From Bifidobacterium jacchi (GTDB taxonomy: Bacteria > Actinomycetota > Actinomycetes > Actinomycetales > Bifidobacteriaceae): a DNA stretch of 64,000 nt. The notes below the pieces were generated by a model, which saw only the letters and a list, made by a program, of their open reading frames with translations, was not told the origin of the DNA and did no database searches. Positions 25,534 through 36,272 of the stretch are shown piece by piece (position 1 is the first letter of the stretch; each line of letters starts with the position of its first letter). The stretch is taken from assembly GCF_009078285.1 (NCBI RefSeq), contig NZ_RQSP01000003.1:1-64000 (forward strand), given 5' to 3'. Position numbers and translations under genes: made by a program.

Positions 25534-26592
25534 CTATTCGCCTTTCCTTGCAAACGTCAGGTCTCCCGAGGTCGCCGCACCCATCGTGATGTTCGAGTTG
25601 ACACTGATCTGCGGATAGATGCCTGCCTCCTTGAACGAATCATACAAGGTTTTCTGCCGGTCCGCGCCCACCGCGCCGGCAAGCGCGCCGGAATCGCCTA
25701 TCGCCTCGATGCGATAGGGGCTTTGCACGGGATTGACGTCCACCATGATCGTCGATCCGGCGGTGCGCACCGAGGTCTGCACGCCGATGCGATTGCCGTT
25801 GATCGCGATGGCCTCGGCTCCGGACTGCCACAGCAGCGAGACCCATAGCTGCAGATCAAGATCGGTGATCACACGAATGCGTTCCACGCCATTGTCGCGA
25901 TGATACGAGCCATCAGCCGAGCCGTCGCCGGCCGCGATCGGATCGGCGAGCGTGAGCGTGATGCCCGGACCGCTGACCGGCAGCAGGCCGGCGGACATCT
26001 CATCCTGCACGAGCTGCGAATCCTCGGTGGCATCGGCGAGTGTCTTGGAACGCTGCTCCACTTCGGAACGAAGCCCTCCTACCTCTTTGACGAGAGCGTC
26101 GAGACGAGTGTTCTGAGCGGTCAGGTCGGCGGCGAGCGACTGACGCACGATCTTACGCGGGTCGGTGTTGAGCTTCTGGATGAACAGGCAACTGTAGAAA
26201 CCGACGCCGATGCAGATCACAAAGACGATGACACGCGTGATCCATACGGTCAGCGAGGACTGCCGATGCGCGCCCAGACGCGCGTCGGAGAACATCGGAT
26301 CCATCGGACGGTTGGTCAGATCGTCGATCAGCCGCAGCGAATCATCCGTGACCTTGCGCCTGCGGGTGCGGCCGACGACCACAGATGTCTGTCGGGCGTG
26401 ATGCGAATCGATGCCGGCGATCGAGGAGGAGAACACGGCTCTGCTTTTGATCGGACGATGCTCGTCGTCGACGGAGAACGAGACCGGCATGATCATCGGT
26501 TCACCGGCGGTATTGCCTTCAGCTGTCGATGCCTCCGCAGACGCTGCACCAGCTGTTTCTGGCACGATCCCGGCCTTGTCGTCAAACGTCAT
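25534..26592 (-). CDS. DUF881 family membrane-anchored protein (first copy)
   Basis: A 352-residue protein: about 110 residues of disordered, Ala/Ser/Thr-rich then Arg-rich cytoplasmic tail, one membrane helix (VWITRVIVFVICIGVGFYSC), a coiled coil (LTAQNTRLDALVKEVGGLRS…), then the DUF881 domain (LLPVSGPGITLTLAD, WVSLLWQSGAEAIAINGNRI). ATG 26592 lies 1 nt after the pgsA stop, fixing the start; the longer open frame upstream overlaps pgsA. The long tail is more than most relatives have. Confidence 0.85.
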   Translation of the reverse strand: MTFDDKAGIVPETAGAASAEASTAEGNTAGEPMIMPVSFSVDDEHRPIKSRAVFSSSIAGIDSHHARQTSVVVGRTRRRKVTDDSLRLIDDLTNRPMDPMFSDARLGAHRQSSLTVWITRVIVFVICIGVGFYSCLFIQKLNTDPRKIVRQSLAADLTAQNTRLDALVKEVGGLRSEVEQRSKTLADATEDSQLVQDEMSAGLLPVSGPGITLTLADPIAAGDGSADGSYHRDNGVERIRVITDLDLQLWVSLLWQSGAEAIAINGNRIGVQTSVRTAGSTIMVDVNPVQSPYRIEAIGDSGALAGAVGADRQKTLYDSFKEAGIYPQISVNSNITMGAATSGDLTFARKGE

Positions 26593-26593
26593 A

Positions 26594-27208
26594 TCAGCGG
26601 CCGCTCCTGATGCCGCGTACGAGTGCAATGCCCTGTTTGAGATAGATGTAGCCGGCCAGCCAATACAAACCGATGCCCCAGATGCCCGCGGCAAGCGCGG
26701 CCAGATGCAGCATATTGATGAACGGATTGTTCCATAGATCGCAGAAGATCAGCGCGATGATGGATATCAGCAGCATGGCGGTGCCGGCCTTGCCCACGAA
26801 ATGCACCGGGAGCGGCCCGTAGTCGTATTGGGCGAGAACCAGCACCTCGATGCCCATGAGCAGGTCACGAACGCCAACGATGATGAGCATCCACCACGGT
26901 ATGATGCCGGCAACGCCGAGCGCGAGAATGCTGCAGAAGATGAGCAGCCGATCGGCGATCGGATCAAGGATCTGACCGATTTTGCTCACCTGATCGAACA
27001 TGCGCGCCACGATGCCGTCGAGACCATCCGACAATGCGGAGAAGGCGAGTACAATAAGCGCCTCGACCATCTTGTGCTGTGATGCGAACACCGCGAACAC
27101 GGGTATCGAGATGATGCGCAGCAGGCTGATCAGGTTCGGTACCGTGAAATAGATGTCCCGCGGTTCCGGACTGTATTTTCTGCTGAGTTTCGACCTATCA
27201 ATATGCAT
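26594..27208 (-). CDS. CDP-alcohol phosphatidyltransferase (PgsA-type)
   Basis: A 204-residue membrane enzyme with the CDP-alcohol phosphotransferase motif DGLDGIVARMFDQVSKIGQILDPIADR (DGxDGxxAR…GxxxDxxxD), metal-binding Asp included, and several membrane helices. It joins CDP-diacylglycerol to an alcohol, probably glycerol-3-phosphate or a related headgroup. Synteny with Rv1822 (pgsA2) is clear. It is the first gene of the DUF881–sbp–DUF881–garA–ftsR operon. The alcohol substrate is not decided by sequence. Confidence 0.88.
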   Translation of the reverse strand: MHIDRSKLSRKYSPEPRDIYFTVPNLISLLRIISIPVFAVFASQHKMVEALIVLAFSALSDGLDGIVARMFDQVSKIGQILDPIADRLLIFCSILALGVAGIIPWWMLIIVGVRDLLMGIEVLVLAQYDYGPLPVHFVGKAGTAMLLISIIALIFCDLWNNPFINMLHLAALAAGIWGIGLYWLAGYIYLKQGIALVRGIRSGR

Positions 27209-27281
27209 TGCGCGTTTCCCGACTACCTGTGTGTGTGCGACCCGACATTGCCTGACATGTGTTCGTATGAGGCTTCAGCGC

Positions 27282-28133
27282 CTACATTCGCGAGGCCTGC
27301 AGCGCCGTGACGATGATGCCGCGAGCACCCACCTCGTACAGGTCGTCCATGAGCTGATTGACCTTGCTCTTGGGCACCATGACGCGAACGGCGTTCCACT
27401 GCTTGTCGTGCAGCGGCGAGATGGTCGGGCTTTCAAAGCCGGGCGTCACCGCCACCGCGGCGGAAACCTTGTCAACCGGAATGTCGTAGTCCATCAGCAC
27501 ATACTGGTGTGCGGTCAGCACGCCCTGCAGACGGCGCGACAGCACGACGAGCCGCGGATCGTCATCAGCCAGTCGCGGGGAGCGAATCAGGCAGGCCTCG
27601 GAATGCATGAGCGGCTCGCCGAAGACCCTCAACCCGGCATTACGCAGCGTGGTGCCGGTGGAGACCACGTCGGCGATGAGATCGGCGACGCCCAGCTGCA
27701 CGGATGATTCGACCGCGCCATCAAGGTGAATGGTCTGCGCGTGAATGCTGTGCTCGGCAAGGTAGTCCTGCACGAGCCGGTCGAACGTGGTCGCCACGCG
27801 CTTGCCTTCGATGTCCTCAAGGCGGCTGATCGGCGAGTCGTTCGGCGCGGCGAAACGGAAGGTGGACGCTCCGAAGCCCAGCGGCATGTGCTCCAGCGCC
27901 TTCGTTCCGGAGTTCCTGAGCAGGTCCTCGCCGGTGATGCCGACGTCGATCGTGCCCGATCCGACGTAGACCGCGATATCGAGCGGACGCAGGTAGAACA
28001 GTTCGATATCGTTGTCAGGGTCCTGTACGACCAGCTGGCGCGGATTGGTACGCAGCCGGTAGCCCGCCTCCGCGAGCATGTTCCATGCCGGCTCCGAGAG
28101 CATTCCCTTATTCGGTACGGCGATACGAAGCAT
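27282..28133 (-). CDS. hisG: ATP phosphoribosyltransferase, long form
   Basis: A 283-residue enzyme that begins histidine synthesis by joining ATP and PRPP. It starts [17 protein letters not shown] and contains the PRPP-binding segment [17 protein letters not shown]. The C-terminal domain of about 70 residues ([12 protein letters not shown]…[20 protein letters not shown]) is the ACT-like histidine-feedback domain of the long form, so no HisZ is needed. GGGGAG precedes ATG 28133. It follows hisE with a 122-nt gap that holds a strong hairpin. Confidence 0.95.
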   Translation of the reverse strand: MLRIAVPNKGMLSEPAWNMLAEAGYRLRTNPRQLVVQDPDNDIELFYLRPLDIAVYVGSGTIDVGITGEDLLRNSGTKALEHMPLGFGASTFRFAAPNDSPISRLEDIEGKRVATTFDRLVQDYLAEHSIHAQTIHLDGAVESSVQLGVADLIADVVSTGTTLRNAGLRVFGEPLMHSEACLIRSPRLADDDPRLVVLSRRLQGVLTAHQYVLMDYDIPVDKVSAAVAVTPGFESPTISPLHDKQWNAVRVMVPKSKVNQLMDDLYEVGARGIIVTALQASRM

Positions 28134-28208
28134 TGTCTCTCCCCTTGTTGCCCTTATTGTTATGCCTGTTGCCTATATGCGCATGTGCATGTGCATATAC
28201 GTGCACTT

Positions 28209-28246
28209 GTGTGGGATCGCACGATCACCAACGTGCGATCCCACAC
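28209..28246 (-). terminator. Extended hairpin in the hisE–hisG gap
   Basis: A perfect 14-bp stem (28209–28222 with 28233–28246) with a 10-nt loop is extended by GCAC/GTGC after a 2-nt internal bulge. It may reduce read-through from hisE into hisG or stabilise the upstream mRNA. No T-run is visible. Confidence 0.5.
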
Positions 28247-28255
28247 ACGTGCGGC

Positions 28256-28519
28256 TCACAGATGCTTGTACACATCCTCAAGCGTGATGCCGCGATCGAT
28301 CATCATCACCTGCAGGTGATACAGCAGCTGGCTCATCTCCTCCGCGGTACGATCAGCGCCCTCGTATTCGGCGGCGATCCAGGTCTCGCCGGCCTCCTCG
28401 ACGATCTTCTTGCCGATGAAGTGCGTGCCCTTGGCAAGCTCGTCCACGGTCAGCGATCCGGCGGGCTTGGTGACCGCCTTCTCGCTGAGTTCGGCGAATA
28501 GCGAATCGAATGTCTTCAT
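28256..28519 (-). CDS. hisE: Phosphoribosyl-ATP pyrophosphatase
   Basis: An 87-residue all-alpha NTP pyrophosphatase: [34 protein letters not shown] carries the acidic metal residues of HisE. It carries out step two of histidine synthesis. The length is normal for a stand-alone HisE (HisI not fused). AAGGGA precedes ATG 28519. Confidence 0.95.
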   Translation of the reverse strand: MKTFDSLFAELSEKAVTKPAGSLTVDELAKGTHFIGKKIVEEAGETWIAAEYEGADRTAEEMSQLLYHLQVMMIDRGITLEDVYKHL

Positions 28520-28581
28520 ATTGTCGTTTCCCTTGATCTCATCGATTATGATCTCATCGATTGCCCGAACGGCCCTTGGCC

Positions 28582-28604
28582 CCTACCGGCGTGAATCCGG
28601 TAGG
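28582..28604 (-). terminator. Hairpin between rpe and hisE
   Basis: CCTACCGG/CCGGTAGG (28582–28589 and 28597–28604), a 7-nt loop, lying 12 nt after the rpe stop on the minus strand. It is a short terminator-like stem. Confidence 0.45.
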
Positions 28605-28616
28605 ACGGGGCATTCT

Positions 28617-29282
28617 TCAGGCGCGGAACGCGGCCTGCGCCTTGTCGCGAATCTCGTCGATGGCCTGAGCGGGGCTTTGCGCGCCATAGACGGCGGAACC
28701 GGCGACAAGCACGTCGGCACCGGCCTCGGCCACGATGTGGGCGGTCTTCGGGCTCACGCCGCCATCCACCTGGATATGCGTCGACAGACCACGACGGGTG
28801 ATCTCGTCACGCAGGCGGCGCACCTTGGCCATCTGGTTGTCAAGGAACTTCTGGCCACCGAAGCCGGGCTCCACGGTCATGATGAGAATCATGTCGAACT
28901 CGTCGAGAATGTCGAAGATCGGCTCGACCGGCTCGGCCGGGCGCACCGCGAAGCAGGCCTTGCAGCCCATGTCGCGCAGCTGGCGCGCCAGGCGCACCGG
29001 AGCGTGCGTGGCACCCATGTGGAAGGAGACGGACGCGGCACCGAGCTTGGCGTACTCAGGGGCCCAACGATCGGGATCCTCGATCATCAGATGCACGTCG
29101 ACCGGCAGGTCAGTGACCTCGCAGATGCGCTTGACGATCGGCTCTCCGAGCGTGAGGTTCGGCACGAAATGGTGGTCCATCACATCGACGTGGACCAGAT
29201 CGGCGTTGGCGATGGCCTTGAGATCGCGCTCAAGGTTGCAGAAGTCTGCTGACAGGATGCTAGGAGCGATTTGAATAGTCAT
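28617..29282 (-). CDS. rpe: Ribulose-phosphate 3-epimerase
   Basis: A 221-residue TIM-barrel enzyme that interconverts ribulose-5-phosphate and xylulose-5-phosphate, feeding the bifid shunt with xylulose-5-phosphate. Motifs: IAPSILSADF, VDVMDHHFVPNLTLG (metal His and Asp), VHLMIEDPDRW, TVEPGFGGQKF and VDGGVSPKT. The start at 29282 (MTIQIAPS) matches family members; another ATG lies 9 nt upstream and neither has a clear ribosome site. Confidence 0.95.
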   Translation of the reverse strand: MTIQIAPSILSADFCNLERDLKAIANADLVHVDVMDHHFVPNLTLGEPIVKRICEVTDLPVDVHLMIEDPDRWAPEYAKLGAASVSFHMGATHAPVRLARQLRDMGCKACFAVRPAEPVEPIFDILDEFDMILIMTVEPGFGGQKFLDNQMAKVRRLRDEITRRGLSTHIQVDGGVSPKTAHIVAEAGADVLVAGSAVYGAQSPAQAIDEIRDKAQAAFRA

Positions 29283-29307
29283 GGCTTTCATTCTATGGAC
29301 GGCGAAC

Positions 29308-29338
29308 GACGAGAGGGAACCATGTCGCCCCTCTCGTC
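29308..29338 (-). terminator. Hairpin between lgt and rpe
   Basis: GACGAGAGGG/CCCTCTCGTC (29308–29317 and 29329–29338), a perfect 10-bp stem with an 11-nt loop just upstream of rpe. It probably ends the trp–lgt transcript. Confidence 0.5.
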
Positions 29339-29458
29339 ACGTTCTGTTGTTCTATTGTTCGTTTTGTCGTTCGTTTGACCGGCTGACGGCTGATCGTCTG
29401 CTTGGAACGCTTGCTTGGATCGCTGGATCGTCTGCCTGGATGGTTGGGCGCGTACCGG

Positions 29459-30478
29459 CTATCGCTCGTCCGACTGGTCAGACGTCGTGCCGGTCTGATC
29501 ATCGCCCGTGGCACCTGCGGCGTTCCTCATGCCGATCGTCGTGTCGCCGCGATGGTCGTGAAGCTCCTCGCGCATGGTCTGCGATTCAAGCTGGTCGGCG
29601 GTCACCTTGCGCAGATCAGCGCATGCCGACTCATAGGTGCCGCCAGTGCGTTGCAGTACGACGAACAGCACGCATCCGAGCAGGAAGCACAGGATCGCGG
29701 TCCACACATTGACGCGCAGACCGAACACGATCGACGAATAGTTGATGCGGATGCTTTCGATCCACGTGCGGCCCAGGCCATACCACATGAGGTACATGGC
29801 GAACTGCTGGCCGTTGCGAAGCACGTTCACCAGCTTGTGACCAAGCCAGACGATGATCGCCGCTCCGATCAGATTCCAGATCATCTCGTACAGGAACGTC
29901 GGATGGAACAGGGTTCCGGTCGGGCAAGGCTTGCCGTCGTAGCAGACTTCGGTGTGGCCGATCGCATCGACCGACTCATTGAGCTTGAGACCCCACGGCA
30001 GCGTGGTCGGCTTGCCGTACAGCTCCTGATTGAACCAGTTGCCCAGCCGACCGATGGCCTGCGCGACCATCAGCGCGGGCGCGATGCAGTCGGCGAACAG
30101 GGCGAACGGATAACGGTGCTTGCGGCACCACAGGAACACGACGAGCGCGCCCACGATGATGCCGCCGAAGATGGCCATGCCACCCTCCCACACCTTGAGG
30201 ATGTTGACCAGATCGCCATGGCCGAACGGCGGCGGGAAATAGGCCTCCGGCGTGGTGATGCAGTGGTAGAGGCGCGCGCCGACGAGTGCGCACGGCACGG
30301 TGACGAGAGTGGTGTCGAGGATCTGATCGAAGGTGCCTCCGGCACGCTTCCATCGAGTGGTGAGAATCCATACGGCGACGCACACGCCGGTCAGTATGCA
30401 GATCGCGTACATGTGGATCGTCACCGGTCCGATCGAGAACCGTGAGAATGACGGCGATGGAATGTAGGCGAGATTCAT
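29459..30478 (-). CDS. lgt: Prolipoprotein diacylglyceryl transferase
   Basis: A 339-residue membrane enzyme that attaches diacylglycerol to lipobox Cys of prolipoproteins. Motifs: GARLYHCITTP, GGMAIFGGIIVG, the signature QAIGRLGNWFNQELYG and FHPTFLYEMIWN, with seven hydrophobic segments. The C-terminal 55 residues are hydrophilic and acidic (DQTGTTSDQSDER), which is longer than the enteric enzyme. ATG 30478 is 10 nt after the trpA stop, so it is in the trp operon. Confidence 0.95.
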   Translation of the reverse strand: MNLAYIPSPSFSRFSIGPVTIHMYAICILTGVCVAVWILTTRWKRAGGTFDQILDTTLVTVPCALVGARLYHCITTPEAYFPPPFGHGDLVNILKVWEGGMAIFGGIIVGALVVFLWCRKHRYPFALFADCIAPALMVAQAIGRLGNWFNQELYGKPTTLPWGLKLNESVDAIGHTEVCYDGKPCPTGTLFHPTFLYEMIWNLIGAAIIVWLGHKLVNVLRNGQQFAMYLMWYGLGRTWIESIRINYSSIVFGLRVNVWTAILCFLLGCVLFVVLQRTGGTYESACADLRKVTADQLESQTMREELHDHRGDTTIGMRNAAGATGDDQTGTTSDQSDER

Positions 30479-30488
30479 GTGATCCAGC

Positions 30489-31358
30489 CTAGCGCGCGTT
30501 GTGGATGCCGGCTGCGAGCGATTCGGTCTTGGCGGCGAGTTCGGCCAGCCCGTCCTTCGGATCGCGCGCGGTCCTGTTGTCGTCCGCGAGCAGCGTGTGC
30601 ACCAGCGCGGAGCCGACGATGACGCCGTCCGCGTAGGAGCCCACCTTGGCACCCTGCTCGGCGGTGGACACGCCGATGCCCACGCACACGTTCTCAGCGC
30701 CGGCCTTGCGGGTGCGGTCCACGAGCACCTCGGGCGATGCGTCGAGATGCGCGCGTTCGCCGGTGACGCCCATACGGGCGGCCGCGTACACGAAGCCGCG
30801 GGCGTTCTTCGCCACGGTCTCGAGACGTTCGTCGGCTGAATCCGGGGAGACCAAGAAGATGCGGTCAAGGCCGTGACGGTCGGAGGCCTCGATCCATTCA
30901 CCGGCCTCGTCCGGGATGAGGTCCGGGGTGATGAGGCCCGCGCCGCCGGCGTTCTCGAAGTCGGTGGCGAAACGCTCCACGCCGTAGTGGTAGATGAGGT
31001 TCCAGTAGCTCATGACGAGCGGCACGCCGCCGGCGTTGGCCACCGTCTCGACGGCCTCGAACACGCGCTTGATGGTCTCGCCGTTCTTCAGGGCGATGGA
31101 GGACGCGGCCTGGATGACCGGGCCGTCCATGACCGGGTCGGAGTAGGGCAGGCCGATCTCGACGGCGTCGACGCCGTGCTCGACCATCGTCCTGAGCGCT
31201 TCGAGCGAGACTTCGGGGTTCGGGAAGCCATAGGGCAGGTAGCCGATGAATGCGGGCTTATTGGCGGCCTTGAACTTGGCGAACATCGCCTCGGTCTGGC
31301 TGGGCTTGTGGCTGATGCCCAGCGGCTGGCCGGAGGGCGTGGTTGCAGTGTTGGTCAT
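30489..31358 (-). CDS. trpA: Tryptophan synthase alpha chain
   Basis: A 289-residue TIM-barrel subunit that cleaves indole-3-glycerol phosphate to indole. It has the catalytic Glu in VEIGLPYSDPVMDG, with the Asp of the same segment, and the phosphate-binding GIGVSTAEQG. A strong AAGGAG precedes ATG 31358. It lies 111 nt after trpCB; the gap contains a branched palindrome (31388–31433). Confidence 0.97.
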   Translation of the reverse strand: MTNTATTPSGQPLGISHKPSQTEAMFAKFKAANKPAFIGYLPYGFPNPEVSLEALRTMVEHGVDAVEIGLPYSDPVMDGPVIQAASSIALKNGETIKRVFEAVETVANAGGVPLVMSYWNLIYHYGVERFATDFENAGGAGLITPDLIPDEAGEWIEASDRHGLDRIFLVSPDSADERLETVAKNARGFVYAAARMGVTGERAHLDASPEVLVDRTRKAGAENVCVGIGVSTAEQGAKVGSYADGVIVGSALVHTLLADDNRTARDPKDGLAELAAKTESLAAGIHNAR

Positions 31359-31387
31359 ATTCGTAAATCTCCTTATTCAACCCTCTG

Positions 31388-31433
31388 GCTCCCCGCCCCT
31401 GCGGGGGCCTGTCACGAAGTGACTGGGGGGAGC
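31388..31433 (-). repeat. Three-way-junction palindrome between trpCB and trpA
   Basis: An outer stem GCTCCCC/GGGGAGC (31388–31394 with 31427–31433) encloses two perfect hairpins: GCCCC/GGGGC (31395–31399 with 31404–31408) and GTCAC/GTGAC (31411–31415 with 31419–31423). The design looks like an interspersed palindromic repeat and would fold as RNA or as DNA cruciform. Confidence 0.65.
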
Positions 31434-31469
31434 AATCGACGGTATGCAGTTATTCCGTATTTCCGCGTC

Positions 31470-33557
<2,088 letters not shown>

Positions 33558-33664
33558 GATGCTCCCTTTGTTGGTGGTCGATCATGCGACACTTTAGGCC
33601 ACCCTCTGGCCGAAGAGCCATGTGCGTCCTATATTTTGGGCGTTGCTGTCGCGGTGATCACCGG

Positions 33665-34597
33665 CTATGCCACCAGCGAGCGCAGCAGCGCGATCTCCTC
33701 GCGATGCGTGGCGGGCGTGACCTCTTTGGTTTCGAGGATCATCGGCAGGCGTGCCATGTCGGGGTCGTTCACAAGCCGGGTGAAGAACGGGATGCCGAGC
33801 TGTCCCTCGCCGATGTTGGCGTGGCGGTCCTTGTGCGAGCCGAGTCCGAACTGGGAGTCGTTCACATGGATGGCCTTGACCCTGTCGAGTCCGATGATGT
33901 TGTCCAGCCGGCGCTTGACGCCGTCGTAGTCGCTGACCAGATCGTAGCCGGCATCCAGCACATGGCAGGTGTCGAGCGTGACGCCGATATGCTCCTTGTC
34001 GTCGACGCCGTCGATGATCGCGGCGAGTTCCTCGAAGCTTCGTCCGCATTCGGTGCCCTTGCCGGCCATCGTCTCCAACAGCACCATGACGCCGCTCGCC
34101 CGCTCGAGCACGCGGTTCAATCCCTCGCTGATCAGACGGCAGCCGGTGTCAGTGCCTTGGCCCACGTGCGCGCCGGGATGGATGTTGATGGTTGTCTCCT
34201 GCCCGGCCTCGCGAATCGGCGTCAGCAGTTCGATGTCTTCGGCCAGCGCCTCGATGGCGAACGCGCGCTTGGCCTCGTCCTTGCCGGCGAGGTTGTAGAC
34301 GTAGGGTGCGTGGACGACCAGCGGCCCGTAGTGCTCGGCCTTCAGCCGCGCGCCGAACTCCCCCGCCTGCGCCGGGTCCAATGCCTTCGACCGCTTGCCG
34401 TACGGGGAGCGCGGGAAGAACGCGAACGCGGACCCGCCCTCCTCGTGCGAGCGCTTGATCAGCGCGTCCCATCCGCCGGCCGTGGACAGATGCGAGCCGA
34501 TGAGCAGTTCCGGCGTTGTCGTCGTATCCGTGATCGTAGCCGCGGTCGTTGCTGTCGGTTCTGTCGTTGTCGTTTCCATTGCCTGCGTCGCTCCCAT
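33665..34597 (-). CDS. nfo: Endonuclease IV (AP endonuclease)
   Basis: A 310-residue TIM-barrel enzyme with all the zinc ligands: HLSTAGG, HAPYVYNLAG, NIHPGAHVGQG, LLETMAGKG, TLDTCHVLDAGYD, HVNDSQ, HANIGEG and MILETKE. It incises DNA at abasic sites. The N-terminal 25 residues are Thr-rich and not part of the fold. ATG 34597 (MGATQAM) is the first reasonable start; the open frame runs further upstream without homology. Its end lies 107 nt before trpCB, which reads in the same direction from upstream of it only on the map, not in the transcript order. Confidence 0.93.
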   Translation of the reverse strand: MGATQAMETTTTEPTATTAATITDTTTTPELLIGSHLSTAGGWDALIKRSHEEGGSAFAFFPRSPYGKRSKALDPAQAGEFGARLKAEHYGPLVVHAPYVYNLAGKDEAKRAFAIEALAEDIELLTPIREAGQETTINIHPGAHVGQGTDTGCRLISEGLNRVLERASGVMVLLETMAGKGTECGRSFEELAAIIDGVDDKEHIGVTLDTCHVLDAGYDLVSDYDGVKRRLDNIIGLDRVKAIHVNDSQFGLGSHKDRHANIGEGQLGIPFFTRLVNDPDMARLPMILETKEVTPATHREEIALLRSLVA

Positions 34598-34866
34598 GCC
34601 TCGTTCCTGATGGATGCCGTATCGGATTCCCGGCTCGGCTTTGATGCCGGAATCCCCACAGGAATCCCCGCCGGAATCCGAAAGCCGATCCTGCCGTTGC
34701 ACCCGCATGCCCCTATGATAGGCGGTATGACGATTCGCATCGTTGCCATCGAACGCGCAAGGATTCTGCCGGTACATCGTTTTCCATGACACCGGCCGCG
34801 CTCTTGCCGAGGGTATGGTCCGGAACCGGAAACGATCAAGAACAGATCAATCATGGAGGAACTGGC

Positions 34867-35484
34867 ATGGAGAAGAAGGCGCTGATCATCGTTGACGTGC
34901 AGCCGACGTTCTGTGAAGGCGGCGAGCTGGGAGTAGTCGGCGGCAATGCGGTCGCCAAGCGAATCGGCTCATATGTGCGTGCGCATCGCAGCGACTATGC
35001 CTACATCGCCACGACGCAGGACTGGCACATCGAACCGGGTTCGCACTGGTCGGACTCCCCCGATTATGTCGATACCTGGCCGGTCCACGGCAAGGCGGGC
35101 ACGCCGAACGCCGAATTGCATCCCGCGATTCGCGCGCTTGATGTGGCGCATCATTTCAAGAAGGGGCAGTATGCGGCCGCATATTCAGGATTCGAGGGCA
35201 TCGAGGATGACACGGATCGCATCCAGTCGCGCGACGAGGTGACGGCCGCGCAGCAGGCCGGCGCGACGTTGGCGAACGCATTGCGCGATGCGGGCGTGAC
35301 GCAGGTGGATGTGGTCGGCATCGCCGAATCGCATTGCGTCAAGGAGACCGCGATCGATGCGGTGAAGCTTGGGTTTGCGACCACGGTGTTCGAGGATCTC
35401 ACCGTGCCGGTCAGCGAGGAATTGGGCGTGGCTGCGCGCAAGGACATGGCGGCGGCCGGCGTCGCGCTGCGTCGCTCCGAGTGA
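34867..35484 (+). CDS. pncA: Nicotinamidase / isochorismatase family
   Basis: A 205-residue cysteine hydrolase. Motifs: LIIVDVQPTFCEGGELGV (Asp10), TQDWHIEPGSHW (metal His/Asp), and the nucleophile in GIAESHCVKETAIDA. The EGGEL segment and metal-site Trp-His are typical of PncA, which turns nicotinamide into nicotinate for NAD salvage. ATG 34867 follows GGAGG by 6 nt; an earlier in-frame ATG has no such site. Confidence 0.92.
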   Translation: MEKKALIIVDVQPTFCEGGELGVVGGNAVAKRIGSYVRAHRSDYAYIATTQDWHIEPGSHWSDSPDYVDTWPVHGKAGTPNAELHPAIRALDVAHHFKKGQYAAAYSGFEGIEDDTDRIQSRDEVTAAQQAGATLANALRDAGVTQVDVVGIAESHCVKETAIDAVKLGFATTVFEDLTVPVSEELGVAARKDMAAAGVALRRSE

Positions 35485-35501
35485 CAAGATGCTGTCGTTC
35501 G

Positions 35502-35702
35502 CCCACCGTGTAGGGATTCGCCCACGGTGTAGGGAATATCCCATGGTGTAGGGATCTCCCCATGGTGTAGGGACGGAAAATGGCTTGTTTCCGCCATTTC
35601 TTGAAAACGCCTCCCTACACGGTGGGCAAATCCCTACACCATGGGCAAATCCCTACACCATGGGCAAATCCCTACACCATGGGCAAATCCCTACTCCGTG
35701 GG
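35502..35702. repeat. Opposed arrays of 15-nt units at 19-nt period around a central hairpin
   Basis: Left arm: four units CCCAYSGTGTAGGGA starting at 35502, 35521, 35540 and 35559. Right arm: five reverse-complement units TCCCTACACCATGGG (with variants) starting at 35612, 35631, 35650, 35669 and 35688. Every step is exactly 19 nt: a 15-nt unit plus a 4-nt spacer (right arm spacers all CAAA). The centre (35574–35611) has a stem built on AAATGGC/GCCATTT. It lies between two convergent genes. A sister element is at 62878–63040. Confidence 0.95.
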
Positions 35703-35734
35703 CATGCCACGCGGCACTACGCCGGCCCCGTCGG

Positions 35735-36163
35735 TCACACCAGCGGCCGGCGGGCGTCCAGCTCGCAGATGATGCCGGTCTCCTTGCGAATCCATTCGGC
35801 CGCCTGCAACGCGGCAAAATTCCACAGCGCGTAAGGCATGCCGCCGAAGTTGGGATGCTCGGCCCAGAAGGTCAGGTTGTCGCCGTACGCGATGAGTGTG
35901 TCGCCCTCGGAGACCGGCATCGCGGCGCGATACAGCTGATCGGCCAATGTCGCGACGAAATCCTGTGCGGCGCCCAACGTATCGATGAGATGCTGGTCGG
36001 CGGTGGGCGGAGGCCCGACGATCTCCCATGATTCGACGTCGGCGGCATCCCAATGGATGTTCTCGCCGTCCACCTTGCGTTCGATCGCCACGAACAGTCG
36101 GGCGAACTCGTCCGAGGTCAGTCCGGTCACCCTGCGGCGGGTGGACAGCTCGATCGGTGTCAT
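35735..36163 (-). CDS. Hypothetical protein, unknown
   Basis: A 142-residue soluble protein (MTPIELSTRRRVTGL…CELDARRPLV) with Trp-containing segments WDAADVESWEIVG and NLTFWAEHPNFGG. It has no signal peptide or membrane helix and a good GAGGAG ribosome site. I do not recognise the family. It is convergent with pncA across the repeat element. Confidence 0.65.
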   Translation of the reverse strand: MTPIELSTRRRVTGLTSDEFARLFVAIERKVDGENIHWDAADVESWEIVGPPPTADQHLIDTLGAAQDFVATLADQLYRAAMPVSEGDTLIAYGDNLTFWAEHPNFGGMPYALWNFAALQAAEWIRKETGIICELDARRPLV

Positions 36164-36272
36164 GCGGGTCTCCTCGTATGCTTCGTTATCGTTTTATTGT
36201 GTCGCTGCCTCGTTGCCTTGCTACGTTTCCATTGGGTTGCATCGGGCTACATATCGAATTGCGGCTTGTTCG

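Noticed and set aside
35502-35702. CRISPR array interpretation of the 19-nt periodic units
   Set aside because: Units are 15 nt with 4-nt spacers, arms are opposed, spacers are not unique, and no cas gene is present.
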